A DNA stretch of 64,000 nucleotides from Caulobacter mirabilis (GTDB lineage Bacteria > Pseudomonadota > Alphaproteobacteria > Caulobacterales > Caulobacteraceae): NCBI RefSeq assembly GCF_002749615.1, contig NZ_CP024201.1, positions 3,162,001 to 3,226,000 on the forward strand, read 5' to 3'. The position numbers and the translations under genes are program-made. The notes beneath the pieces are model-generated. The model saw nothing but the letters and a program-made list of their open reading frames with translations, ran no database searches and had not been told where the DNA came from. This document shows positions 48,712 to 56,496 of the stretch, one piece after another (within the stretch, counting starts at the first letter, position 1; each line of letters begins with the position of its first letter).

Positions 48712-49046
48712 CGGTCACTGCGCGCCTTCAGGTAGGCGGCGAACCGCTGCAGCTCGCTAAGATCGCTGTCAGTCAGCCCCTCCGCCGCCCGGGCGAGCAT
48801 AGCTACCTTCTCGTCGGCCGGCGGGGCTTCTTCCTCTCCGCTCAGGTACTGAACAGATCGGTTCAGGGTCTTCGCGAGCCGCTTCAATTCCAAGGCGTCT
48901 ACCCCTCGGGTGCCGGCCTCGATGGCAATCATCGCCTGCCGAGAGACACCGATCGCAGCCGCGACCTCCTCCTGCGACATTTCAAGGTAATTGCGAGCCT
49001 CGCGAATGCGCTGGCCAAGCACTTGGCGTTCTGTGCGGTCAGGCAT
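48708..49046 (-). CDS. XRE family regulator paired with IrrE-type peptidase
   Basis: A 112-residue protein. HTH: LGQRIREARNYLEMSQEEVA, AAIGVSRQAMIAIEAGTRGV, then LNRSVQYLSGEEEAPP and a helical C-terminus (LTDSDLSELQRFAAYLKA). XRE genes directly before ImmA/IrrE genes form switches in which the peptidase inactivates the repressor on a signal. It overlaps the IrrE gene by 4 bp and the upstream small gene by 8 bp. Confidence 0.92.
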   Translation of the reverse strand: MPDRTERQVLGQRIREARNYLEMSQEEVAAAIGVSRQAMIAIEAGTRGVDALELKRLAKTLNRSVQYLSGEEEAPPADEKVAMLARAAEGLTDSDLSELQRFAAYLKARSDR

Positions 49047-49362
49047 GAGTCACTTCCTGTTTCTTGATGAAGAGCTTCTTCAACTCGGAAACGAGGTGAT
49101 CCGTCATCTCCTCGACGGAAGTATAACCGCCCATCTTCACTAATCTCGGTGGGATCTTGAACCCGACCGCGTCCTCGGCGGTCAGCAACGCGATAGTGGC
49201 TCGGTGAGAGTCGATTTCGATGATCGGCGTCAGCACCGAAACCGGCCGCCTTGGCTGCGGCGCGTCTGCCGCCAATTCAGCGGCGTCCAGCTGCTCCTGG
49301 TGCCACCACGCCGCAAGGGCGGCGCGGATCTTCGCTTCCGGGAATTCGTCGGCCGCAGCCAT
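49039..49362 (-). CDS. Small hypothetical protein, first gene of the peptidase operon
   Basis: A 107-residue protein: FPEAKIRAALAAWWHQEQLD, then SVLTPIIEIDSHRATIALLT, GFKIPPRLVKMGGYTSVEEM and LVSELKKLFIKKQEVTHA. The C-terminal end (GGYTSVEEMTDHL) looks like a small carrier-type or partner fold, but I do not recognise it. Its ATG and the A/T-rich upstream region mark the promoter end of the operon. It could be the sensor or a substrate of the downstream peptidases. Confidence 0.65.
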   Translation of the reverse strand: MAAADEFPEAKIRAALAAWWHQEQLDAAELAADAPQPRRPVSVLTPIIEIDSHRATIALLTAEDAVGFKIPPRLVKMGGYTSVEEMTDHLVSELKKLFIKKQEVTHA

Positions 49363-49629
49363 GGCGACTCACCTGTCCAGTTTTCCGACACAAACGATAA
49401 CATCATGTCCGATTTTCTGACGTAATTTTCGACCAAGGGGCTAAGGAGCGAAAGTCAGCAAGCGTCCGCGGTTCGAAACTCGATCGACGCGAAGTTGAGC
49501 ACCTAAACTCGGCATGCTGCGAGCAGCCCCCCAATGCTGCTACGGGTCAAACCCGAACCACCGCTCCTCGCCGAGCCGAATGTCTGACTTTCGGTGCGCT
49601 CCTGTCCGGCAAATGCTATGGATTCGCTC
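49363..49629. other. Divergent promoter region of the peptidase operon and the DUF2188/Fic module
   Basis: A 267-bp region with a marked A/T-rich patch at about 49377-49432 containing two similar tracts, GTTTTCCGACA and GTCCGATTTTC. These could be half-sites for the XRE protein. No gene recognised. Confidence 0.45.
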
Positions 49630-49980
49630 ATGAAGCACTCTTCGGCAAAGTACCAGGTAGCTCCTGCCCCCACCGGGGGATGGGCCGTTCGCCAGGATAA
49701 CGGCGCGGCGAAGTTCTTCTCCACTCAGGGTGAAGCCGTCGCCGCCGCGCAGGCTGCTGTGCGCAAGGCCGGTGGCGAGTTGACCATTCAGGCTGCGAAC
49801 GGACATGTGAAGAAGCGCTTCACGCTTGGCAGCTCGGCGATGGAGAAGCTGAACGCCGTCGAAGGCCTGACGCTCTCCACCAAAGCTCGGCAGATCTTCG
49901 CCAAGCTCGATCGGGCTGGCGCGAGCCCTGACGCACGGCGGTCGGCGATCAGTGGCGCCTTTCGGAAGGCGAAGTCCTGA
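49630..49980 (+). CDS. DUF2188-like protein, probable antitoxin of the Fic module
   Basis: A 116-residue protein. Residues about 5-60 (KYQVAPAPTGGWAVRQDNGA, FFSTQGEAVAAAQAAVRKAG, then VKKRFTLG) are DUF2188-like. The C-terminal helix AVEGLTLSTKARQIF, LDRAGASPDARRSAI resembles the inhibitory segment of VbhA-type Fic antitoxins, though the Ser/Thr expected four residues before the Glu is not conserved. Its stop overlaps the Fic start (CTGA). ATG 49630 chosen; 49618 is an alternative. Confidence 0.65.
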   Translation: MKHSSAKYQVAPAPTGGWAVRQDNGAAKFFSTQGEAVAAAQAAVRKAGGELTIQAANGHVKKRFTLGSSAMEKLNAVEGLTLSTKARQIFAKLDRAGASPDARRSAISGAFRKAKS

Positions 49981-50561
49981 CGTTCGAAGGCTACGATGCG
50001 GGCGATGACCGCTATGTCGACCCTCGGACTCTGATCCTCAGGAACAGACTCGGCCTAACCGACCAGGCCGATCTGACTGAGTTCGAGACGGTGTCCGTCA
50101 CTCAGCGCTCGGAAGAGCCTTTTCCCGAGGGCCGGCTGAGTAGGAGCCACTACCTCGCGACCCACCGCCATCTCTTCCAGGACGTCTATGTCTGGGCTGG
50201 CAAGGTGCGGACGGTGCGCACCGGTAAGGAAGGCAACTGGTTCTGCTATCCCGAGAACATTCTCGGCGAGCTCGACCGGGTCTTTCGCTGGCTGAAGGAC
50301 TACCACTACTTGCGCGCGCTTACGCCGGAGGAGTTCGCGGCAGGGGGCGCGTACTTTCTGTCCGAACTGAACGCCATCCACGCTTTTCGCGAAGGCAATG
50401 GCCGCACCCAGAACGCCTTCTTCGCACTGCTCGCCGCCCAAGCCGGGCACCCTATCGACTTCGACAAGCTGGACCCCGAAGCCTTCCTGGAGGCGATGGT
50501 TCACAGTTTCACAAGCGACAACCGCCTGCTCGAAGCGCAAATCCTTGACCTGATCACGTAG
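49977..50561 (+). CDS. fic: Fic/DOC family AMPylase toxin, probable CTG start
   Basis: A 194-residue Fic protein. The catalytic loop HAFREGNGRTQ (residues about 135-145) differs from HPFxxGNGRxxR only in Ala for Pro and Gln for the last Arg. The N-terminal part YVDPRTLILRNRLGLTDQAD is a normal Fic start and lies upstream of the first GTG (50091). The only plausible start upstream is CTG 49977, which shares CTGA with the antitoxin stop and follows GGAAGGCGAAG. Fic proteins transfer AMP from ATP to target Tyr/Thr residues, often on gyrase or topoisomerase IV. Confidence 0.88.
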   Translation: MTFEGYDAGDDRYVDPRTLILRNRLGLTDQADLTEFETVSVTQRSEEPFPEGRLSRSHYLATHRHLFQDVYVWAGKVRTVRTGKEGNWFCYPENILGELDRVFRWLKDYHYLRALTPEEFAAGGAYFLSELNAIHAFREGNGRTQNAFFALLAAQAGHPIDFDKLDPEAFLEAMVHSFTSDNRLLEAQILDLIT

Positions 50562-50810
50562 GTATCCGCGCACGGCTGCGGTCCTTGGCTCGATGATACA
50601 TCTCCTCGGATGTTGTCGTGTGTCATCCGAGGTTTTGTATCATCCGAAGTCAGAGCGCCGACGGCGGCGCGGGCCCTACCTTCGAGCATCTTCGGATCCG
50701 CCTTCAGGTCCACCTGTTCGCGCTTTGCGCGCGTCCAGTCGGTCCAATCCGGTTGCACGAAACACTGCACCTCTAAGTCACTTAATTCATTGGACTGTCT
50801 GCCCAATGAA
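50562..50810. other. Right-end non-coding segment of the island
   Basis: A/T-rich relative to the flanks. It contains a large hairpin (50593-50643) and a perfect 9-bp inverted repeat touching the att core (50785-50811). These are expected for integrase binding or for transcript termination. No gene recognised. Confidence 0.55.
50593..50643. repeat. Long two-block hairpin at the right end of the island
   Basis: Outer arms ATGATACA / TGTATCAT and inner arms CCTCGGATG / CATCCGAGG, separated by 3-nt internal mismatches, with an 11-nt loop. Located 31 bp after fic. Could be a terminator or a recombination-directing structure. Confidence 0.6.
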
Positions 50811-50811
50811 T
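50785..50811. promoter_or_regulatory. Perfect inverted repeat abutting the right att core
   Basis: ATTCATTGG ... CCAATGAAT with a 9-nt spacer; the last base is the first base of the att copy. Position suggests a binding site for the recombinase or an excision factor. Confidence 0.5.
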
Positions 50812-50829
50812 CCAGTCCATCATGGGGGC
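50811..50829. repeat. Right attachment site
   Basis: TCCAGTCCATCATGGGGGC, matching the left site at 17 of 19 positions. Element sequence lies to the left; the stranded native dusA start lies to the right. Confidence 0.9.
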
Positions 50830-50862
50830 GACGGACAGTCTATGGGCTTGATAGTTCGGCAT
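50811..50862 (-). pseudogene. dusA: Displaced native 5' end of dusA
   Basis: From ATG 50862 the minus strand reads MPNYQAHRLSVAPMMDW and then runs into island sequence with a stop after a further nine residues. This is the expected start of a caulobacterial DusA and joins perfectly to TDRHFR of the working gene at the other end of the island, so precise excision would restore the original gene. A weak GAAGA precedes the ATG. Confidence 0.88.
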
Positions 50863-51076
50863 TCTTCGCAGGTTCAACAGATCAGGTCGCGGGTACGCAC
50901 GGGGTTCTACGACGTTCGACGACGCTTTTCGCGGCTTTTCGTTCCGCCCGGTCGCGCGCCGCGCGCCTGGACCTTGTCCTGCTGGCGTGGAGCAAGCCAA
51001 CGGGACAAGGTCGATTCCAGGGGGCGGCGGGCGGCGGCGGCGCGACCAATTCCTGCGACTGCGCGACCGTCAGGCC
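50863..51076. other. Intergenic region upstream of the original dusA
   Basis: A 214-bp chromosomal stretch, C/G-rich, that should hold the original dusA promoter. It also contains a short ACGACGTTCGACGAC-like run near 50911. No gene recognised. Confidence 0.4.
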
Positions 51077-51866
51077 TCAGTCCTTCAGCGGACGGGCGAC
51101 CAGGCTCTCGAAGGCGTTGGTCATCAGGTACCGGGCCTGCGGGAGATAGTCGCCCATCACCGCCTTTTCGGTCCCGAGCTGCCTGACCGCCTGGATCGAT
51201 CGGCCGAAGGCCGGGTCGGCGAGCATGTTGCGGATCTGGATCACGCCGGCGTCGGGATCGCCCGCCCCGTCGCCGTCGTCGGCCAGCTTCAGCCAGGCGA
51301 CGCCGCAACCGGCCACGGCGTTGCGCGGGCGGTCGGCCTCGCGACTGATGGCGATGGTGTAGTAGCCGTCCTTGTCCAGCGGGACCTCTTCATCGAAGAG
51401 ACAGGCCGTGGCCCGGGTGTTGGCGAAGCCCTGGTTGGAGCAGATCGACCAGTAGCGCAGTTGCCCACGCCCCATCAGCGGCTCGCCGCCGAGCGTACGC
51501 GCGGTGGTCGGCATCTTGCCGCGCAGCATCAGCAACCGGCCATAGCCGCGATTTACGATGGTGCGGATGTAGTTGTTGTCGGGGTTCGGAAAGAAGCCGC
51601 CCTCGCTCTTGCGCGCGCCCGCCGGCGGTTCGCCGGTATAGATGCCGAGCAGCGCCTTGCGGTCGTACTGCACGTACCAGGTCGGCGGGCTGGTGGCCGG
51701 GTGATAGGCCGGTCGGCCCGGCTGGCGGGCCATGGCGTTGAAGACGTCGAGCGGAATGGCGACGGCGGCCGCCGACAGCGTCGGCGTCTGGGTAGTGTTC
51801 ATCGCCGCGCACGCCGCCTCGCCGGTCAGCCGGCGGCCGTCGGCCAGCGTCAGCACCGGAAGGCGG
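51077..51866 (-). pseudogene. 5'-truncated hypothetical protein gene
   Basis: The readable protein starts abruptly at PVLTLADGRRLTGEAACAAM and continues TPPTWYVQYDRKALLGIYTG-type sequence, RKSEGGFFPNPDNNYIRT, QLRYWSICSNQGFANTRATA and MGDYLPQARYL to the stop. The intact family, as I recall it from Caulobacterales, is longer at the N-terminus and exported. Here the frame upstream of about 51866 runs antisense into a Crp-like gene and no start fits; an internal ATG at 51802 would give 241 residues without a signal peptide. Probably inactivated by deletion. Confidence 0.6.
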
Positions 51867-52377
51867 GGTCGAAATCGGGCTCTTCTCGCAAGCCGACCGC
51901 TCGGCCCGGCTCGCCCCCATCGTCGAGGGCGGCTGGGCCACCTGGCTTGCCTGTTTCCACGACGCGCCGCTGCCGCACGACCTCTGGACCCGGCCGGACA
52001 CCCGGCTGCTGGCCTTTCCGGCCACGGCGGTGCGGGCGCTGGCGGCGGCGTATCCGACGCTTTACCCGCGGGTGATCGAGCGGATCGGCGTGCGGATGCG
52101 CGATCTGATCGGCGGAAACCTGGCCGCCTCGCTGCACCGGCCCGAGGGCCGACTGGCCTATCTGCTGGCGGTTTCGGCCCGTGATCGCGCAAGCCAAGGC
52201 GACGGCCCGGTCGAGCTGCCCCTCACCCAGGAGCGGCTGGCGGCCATGGGCCTCGGCGGGCGTCAGCGGGTGGCGCGCCTGCTGCGCGCTCTGGCGGGCC
52301 GCGGCCTCGTCGAATGCCGCTATGGCTGCGTGCGCATTCCTTCGCTGCGCGCGCTGGAGGCGTTCGCGCTCCCCTGA
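51860..52377 (+). pseudogene. 5'-truncated Crp/Fnr-type regulator
   Basis: The frame enters within the cyclic-nucleotide-binding barrel (GGVEIGLFSQADRSARLAPI) and continues LLAFPATAVRALAAAYPTLY, the dimer helix, and a winged HTH (LTQERLAAMGLGGRQRVARL, LRALAGRGLVECRYGCVRIP). About the first 50 residues of the barrel are missing and no ATG/GTG lies before 52030. The break coincides with the break of the divergent gene at 51866, so one deletion probably removed both 5' ends and the shared promoter. Confidence 0.65.
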
Positions 52378-52423
52378 GCATTGGCGGCGCCCGAACGACA
52401 CCTATCGCAGAAACGAGGGATTC

Positions 52424-53020
52424 CTAGAGCCGCCCGAGCCGGCTCATCCATCCGCCCAGGTCGGAGCCGCCCACCTCGGCCATGATGTCCTCGTACACCT
52501 CGTCGGGCTCGTCCTGCCCGAGCTTGAAGCGTCCAGCCAGCGATACGATGCGCGCCTGAAAGGCGACGACGCCGCGGCGCAGACGTTCATAGCGTGGCCC
52601 CATCTCGTCCGCCGACCAGGGCCGCGGGCGGTCCTTCTCCATGGTCTCGACAAGCCGCTGCAGAGCCTCATCAACGCCCGCCGGATCAAAGACGATGTCG
52701 GCCTCGATCTTCAGAATCGCATAGTTCCAGGTCGGCGCGCGGCTGCGATCCCGGAACCAAGACGGCGAGATGTAGCCATGCGAGCCCTGGAAAAGGACGT
52801 ACGCCCGTGGCCGCTCGCGCAGCCGCGCCACATGGGGATTGGCCCGCGCCATATGCCCGGTCAACCCGACGAGCCGACCGTCGCCGTCAAGGTCCGGAAG
52901 CAGCGGCAGCGGGGTGGCGGCGAACGCCTCGCCGCCGGAGACCAGCCAGGCCATCGGGTATTCCCGGACGAGGTCGATCGCGTCCGCCTCGGTCCAGTTG
53001 TCGAAGGTCCCGCCGGCCAT
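52424..53020 (-). CDS. PaiB-like FMN-binding protein
   Basis: A 198-residue PaiB/FMN-binding split-barrel protein: DLVREYPMAWLVSGG, PLLPDLDGDGRLVGLTGHMA, AYVLFQGSHGYISPSWF and RAPTWNYAILKIEAD. PaiB represses sporulation and degradative-enzyme genes in Bacillus; in Gram-negatives it is mostly uncharacterised and may be a flavin enzyme. ATG at 53020. Stand-alone, following the esterase gene on the same strand by 21 bp. Confidence 0.88.
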   Translation of the reverse strand: MAGGTFDNWTEADAIDLVREYPMAWLVSGGEAFAATPLPLLPDLDGDGRLVGLTGHMARANPHVARLRERPRAYVLFQGSHGYISPSWFRDRSRAPTWNYAILKIEADIVFDPAGVDEALQRLVETMEKDRPRPWSADEMGPRYERLRRGVVAFQARIVSLAGRFKLGQDEPDEVYEDIMAEVGGSDLGGWMSRLGRL

Positions 53021-53041
53021 CCGTCGCCTCCCCTCGCGGCG

Positions 53042-54262
53042 TTACGGCCTGGGCCGCAGAGCCAGCTCGCCGGGTCGGCTCCGGAGTCCCCGCCCCAGCA
53101 CCGCCGCCGTCTCGCGCGCCGCCGTCTCGGCCTCCTCGACCACGCCCGACCAGTTCAGGAAGCTGTGGGTCAGGGAGTCGTAGTTCAGGTAGATGGCGCT
53201 GACGCCGTCGGCCTGGAGCCGGCGGGCCAGACGACGCCCCTGGTCCCGCAGAGGATCGAACCCGGCCGTGACCACGATCGTGGCCGGCATCCCGGCGAGC
53301 GAGGCGTTGGACAGGATCTCCGCATCCTTGGCGACCCGATCGACCGGCTTGGGGAAGGTCAGCTGCGTCACTGCCTCCATGAACCCGCGATCCAGGCTGT
53401 AGCCCTCGTCGAACAGGTCGTAGGACGCCTCGTCCTGCCCCAGGCTGACCGCCGGGTAGTAGAGCAGCTGATAGAGCGGCTTGGGTCCCTCGCCCTTCGC
53501 CGCGCGCAACGAGGTCGAGAGGGCGAGGTTGCCGCCCGCGCTGTCGCCCCCGACAGCCATCCGAACCGGATCGCCGCCGAAGGACGCGGCGTTCGCGGCC
53601 GCCCAGCCGAAGGCGTCCTCGGCGTCGTTGTGCGCGGCCGGGTACGGATGCTCCGGGGCCAGCCGGTAGTCCACCGAGACCACGATGACCTTCGCCTCGT
53701 TCGCGATCAGGCGTACGACGCGGTCGATCGCCTTGACGCTGGCGAAGACGAAACCGCCGCCATGGTAGTAGACCAGCACCGGCAGCGGGCCTTCAGCGCC
53801 GACCGGTCGGTAGATCCGCACCGGAATGGGGCCGTCGCGGCCTGGGATGTTGCGATCCTCGACCGCGGCCATCTCCTGCGTGACCTGGGTCCGCATCGCC
53901 CAGCGCCGGTCGACCGAAGCGCGGATCTTGGCCCGCTTCTCGGGCGTGTCGAACTCGGCGAGGACGGCGTCTCGCGTTTCCGGCGGGCCGGCCTTGCGCG
54001 TCCGCTCCATGAGGAACTGGAGCTTGGCGTTCAGCCGCTGCCCGTCGACGACCTCGCGCGGCCCCTTCAGCTGTGCGGCGAACCAGCTCTCCGGCCGCTG
54101 ACCGAGCGTCAGCTCTTCTCGTTCGGCCGCGGTCAGCTGCATGTCCGGCGGCGACAGGACCGACCGTGCGGCTGAGGGCTGCCCCGCGATGGCGGGAGCG
54201 GCGAGGCCCAGGGCGGCGGCGAGCGTGACCGCCCGCGCCAGGGTCAAGGCGTGCGCCTTCAT
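53042..54262 (-). CDS. Exported alpha/beta hydrolase of the hormone-sensitive-lipase (HSL) type
   Basis: A 406-residue protein with a signal peptide (LARAVTLAAALGLAAPAIA). HSL-family motifs: HGGGFVFAS (oxyanion), GDSAGGNLALS with the nucleophile Ser, then a late Asp (FDPLRDQGR) and His (DSLTHSFLNW). Cleaves short-chain esters, possibly of aromatic or steroid-like compounds. It follows the TonB receptor by 12 bp, so the two form an uptake-and-hydrolysis pair controlled by the TetR regulator at 56600. Confidence 0.9.
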   Translation of the reverse strand: MKAHALTLARAVTLAAALGLAAPAIAGQPSAARSVLSPPDMQLTAAEREELTLGQRPESWFAAQLKGPREVVDGQRLNAKLQFLMERTRKAGPPETRDAVLAEFDTPEKRAKIRASVDRRWAMRTQVTQEMAAVEDRNIPGRDGPIPVRIYRPVGAEGPLPVLVYYHGGGFVFASVKAIDRVVRLIANEAKVIVVSVDYRLAPEHPYPAAHNDAEDAFGWAAANAASFGGDPVRMAVGGDSAGGNLALSTSLRAAKGEGPKPLYQLLYYPAVSLGQDEASYDLFDEGYSLDRGFMEAVTQLTFPKPVDRVAKDAEILSNASLAGMPATIVVTAGFDPLRDQGRRLARRLQADGVSAIYLNYDSLTHSFLNWSGVVEEAETAARETAAVLGRGLRSRPGELALRPRP

Positions 54263-54274
54263 GTTGATGATCTC

Positions 54275-56479
54275 CTAGAAGCGGGCGCTGAGTTCCACGC
54301 CCCAGGTGCGTGGCGCGGTGAAGCGGCGGGTGCGGGTTCCGAAGATGTCGCCGCCGTAGATCTGGACGTTGTCCTCGTCGAACAGGTTGCGCCCCCAGAG
54401 CGCGACCTCCCAGCCCTGGGCGTCGCGGGACAGGGCGATGCGGCCGTTGACGTAGCCCTGCTCCGGAATCTTGTCGAAGGGCACGGTGACGCCGCCGACG
54501 ACGACCGTCTCGAGGTTGTCGATGTCGGAATAGTAGGACCCGCGATAGCTGTAGTCGGCGTGCAGCAGCAGCTCGAAGTCGTCGCCGATCGGCCGGACGT
54601 AGGTGACGCCGAGCGCGGCCTGCACCTTGGCGGCGCCCGGCACGCGCTTGCCGCTGGCGTCGGCGCCGCCCGAGCCGCCGCCGGGGAACGAGGTGAACTC
54701 GACGTCCTGGAGGCCCAGGCTGGCGTCGATCGACAGGCCGCCGCCCGGGCGGAACACGCCCTCCAGCTCCACGCCGCGGCTGCGGACCTCCGAGGCGTTG
54801 CCGATCACGATGGCCACGCCGCCGCCGGCGAGCTGCTGGAACTGGTCGACCTGGTAGTTCTCGAAGGTGGTCTGGAAGGCGGTGACGCTGAAGCTCAGAC
54901 GCCGCTCGAACAGCTCGCCCTTCAGGCCGCCCTCGAAGGACGACGCGGTCTCCTTCTCGAACTCCAGGTTACCCGGGAAGATCGTCTTGCTGACGAAGTC
55001 GAGGTTGTAGCCGCCGCTCTTGTAGCCCTTGGCGTAGCGCAGGAAGCCCGTCAGACGCGGCTGGAAGGCGTAGGTCGCGGTCACCGTCGGCGAGAAGTCG
55101 CGGTCGACCCGCGAGTCCGAGAACCGGCCGGTCGCCAGACCCAGCGCCGGCAGGCCGGCACCGTTGATCATGTAGTCGACGACCTTCTCCTCCCAGGACC
55201 AGCGGAAGCCGGCGCCCAGCGTCAGCTTCTCGGTGATCTCGTACTCGGCGTTGCCGTAGAGGGCGATGTTGCGGGTCCGGAGGTCGCCCGCGGTCGGCAG
55301 GGTCGTGCCCGGCGCCACGCCGAGGGCCGGCCCCAACGAGCCGACCCGCCCGGTGCGCTTCGTCTCGCTGTCCTGCTGGTACAGATAGAGGCCGGCGACA
55401 TAGCCGAGCGGGCCGTCTCCGCCCGAGACCAGCTGGAACTCCTGGGTGTACTGGTCGTAGCTGTCGTCGAAGTCGACTGACAGCAGGTCGAGCGGCGAGT
55501 AGTCGAGATCGTTGGTGCTGAAGAAGTCGGTTGAGCGCCACGCCGTGATCGACTTGAACGTCGGGCCGCTCGCCAAGCGGTAGGCGATCTCGACGGCCGC
55601 CCCGTAGACGTCGCGCTCGTCGCGGTTCTGATGGTCGAGGTTCACCGTCCGCGGCTGGAGATAGCCGGGCGTGAGCGCCGTCCCGAACGTGTTGGTGAAG
55701 GCGTTGCCGTACTCGCCCGCCTCGCGCGCGACCAGACCGTCGGCCGAGATGTTGACGGAGAGAGCCTCCGTCGCCTCCCAGCGCAGCTGCGCCCGCCAGG
55801 ACCAGACGTCGCGATTGCCGACCGTGCTTCCGTCGTAGAGGTTCTTGGTGAAACCGTCGCGCTGGGCCCGGTTGACCGACAGCTTGGCCGCCAGCGTATC
55901 GGAGAGCGGCAGGTTGTAGCGGGCCGTCGCCTGGATTTCCTCATGGTTGCCGAGCCGCAGGCCGACATAGCCCTCGCGATCGAAGGACGGGCGGCGCGAG
56001 ATCAGGTTGATCGCGCCGGCGACAGTGTTCTTGCCGAACAGCGCGCCCTGCGGCCCGCGCAGAACCTCGACCCGCTCCAGGTCGACCAGTTCCTGGTTCA
56101 GGGCCGGCGACTGGCCCAGGTAGACGCCGTCCATGTAGACGCCGACGCGGGTGTCGAAGCCGATGTTGCGGCTGTTGGCCCCCACGCCCCGGATGTAGAC
56201 GGCCGAGTTCAGCGAGGTCGAGGAGTCGATCGCCAGGTTCGGCACGTGGCTGCTCAGCTCGGACACCTGCTGGATGTTCAGATCCTTGATGGCGTCGGCG
56301 CCGACCGCGGCGACCGAGGCCGGCACGTCCAGAAGCCGCTGCTCGCGCCGCTGGGCCGTGACGATGACCTCCTCGACGCTCGCCGCCCCGTCATCCTGCG
56401 CGACCGCCGGCGCAGCGACGCCGAGCGCGCCGCACAGCGCCGTCGACGCGAGCAAAGCTCTGCCGCTGAAGCTCTTCAT
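54275..56479 (-). CDS. TonB-dependent receptor with N-terminal TonB box
   Basis: A 734-residue receptor with a signal ending AVAQDD, a TonB box-like VEEVIVTAQRREQRLLDVP, a plug domain (IRGVGANSRNIGFDTRVGVY, VLRGPQGALFGKNTVAGAIN) and a 22-strand-type barrel ending FTAPRTWGVELSARF. This is the Caulobacterales-type receptor for plant or aromatic compounds rather than a typical siderophore receptor, but the ligand is unknown. First gene of the unit with the esterase; its promoter region carries the TetR-type dyads. Confidence 0.94.
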   Translation of the reverse strand: MKSFSGRALLASTALCGALGVAAPAVAQDDGAASVEEVIVTAQRREQRLLDVPASVAAVGADAIKDLNIQQVSELSSHVPNLAIDSSTSLNSAVYIRGVGANSRNIGFDTRVGVYMDGVYLGQSPALNQELVDLERVEVLRGPQGALFGKNTVAGAINLISRRPSFDREGYVGLRLGNHEEIQATARYNLPLSDTLAAKLSVNRAQRDGFTKNLYDGSTVGNRDVWSWRAQLRWEATEALSVNISADGLVAREAGEYGNAFTNTFGTALTPGYLQPRTVNLDHQNRDERDVYGAAVEIAYRLASGPTFKSITAWRSTDFFSTNDLDYSPLDLLSVDFDDSYDQYTQEFQLVSGGDGPLGYVAGLYLYQQDSETKRTGRVGSLGPALGVAPGTTLPTAGDLRTRNIALYGNAEYEITEKLTLGAGFRWSWEEKVVDYMINGAGLPALGLATGRFSDSRVDRDFSPTVTATYAFQPRLTGFLRYAKGYKSGGYNLDFVSKTIFPGNLEFEKETASSFEGGLKGELFERRLSFSVTAFQTTFENYQVDQFQQLAGGGVAIVIGNASEVRSRGVELEGVFRPGGGLSIDASLGLQDVEFTSFPGGGSGGADASGKRVPGAAKVQAALGVTYVRPIGDDFELLLHADYSYRGSYYSDIDNLETVVVGGVTVPFDKIPEQGYVNGRIALSRDAQGWEVALWGRNLFDEDNVQIYGGDIFGTRTRRFTAPRTWGVELSARF

Positions 56480-56496
56480 GTCACTCCCCCTTTTAT

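Larger units (their letters stand above)
37966..50829. mobile_element. dusA-integrated genomic island (about 12.8 kb)
   Basis: Bounded by att copies at 37966-37984 and 50811-50829. A tyrosine recombinase lies just inside the left end. The native 5' end of dusA is stranded outside the right end. Genes inside are less G/C-extreme and use A/T-ending codons more often than the flanks. Cargo: Nmad/thymidylate-synthase hypermodification-type genes, a C1A-peptidase/IrrE operon, a Fic module and a HigA-like fragment. No capsid, tail, portal, terminase, conjugation or replication gene is present, so it is not a complete prophage or ICE. It may be mobilised by a helper or by excision only. Confidence 0.9.

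Noticed and set aside
50091..50561. Fic protein starting at GTG 50091
   Set aside because: This would remove the conserved YVDPRTxxLRNRLG start, which is encoded in frame directly upstream.
37966..50829. Complete prophage or conjugative element
   Set aside because: No terminase, portal, capsid, tail, lysis, relaxase, type IV secretion or replication gene is visible among the cargo.
50593..51186. Small protein genes across the right end of the island
   Set aside because: The frames have no conserved blocks and cross the att site; the only meaningful reading is the short native dusA start on the minus strand.
51860..52377. Frameshift rather than truncation in the Crp-like gene
   Set aside because: I looked in the other two frames upstream of 51860 for the missing part of the barrel and found only sequence of the divergent gene.
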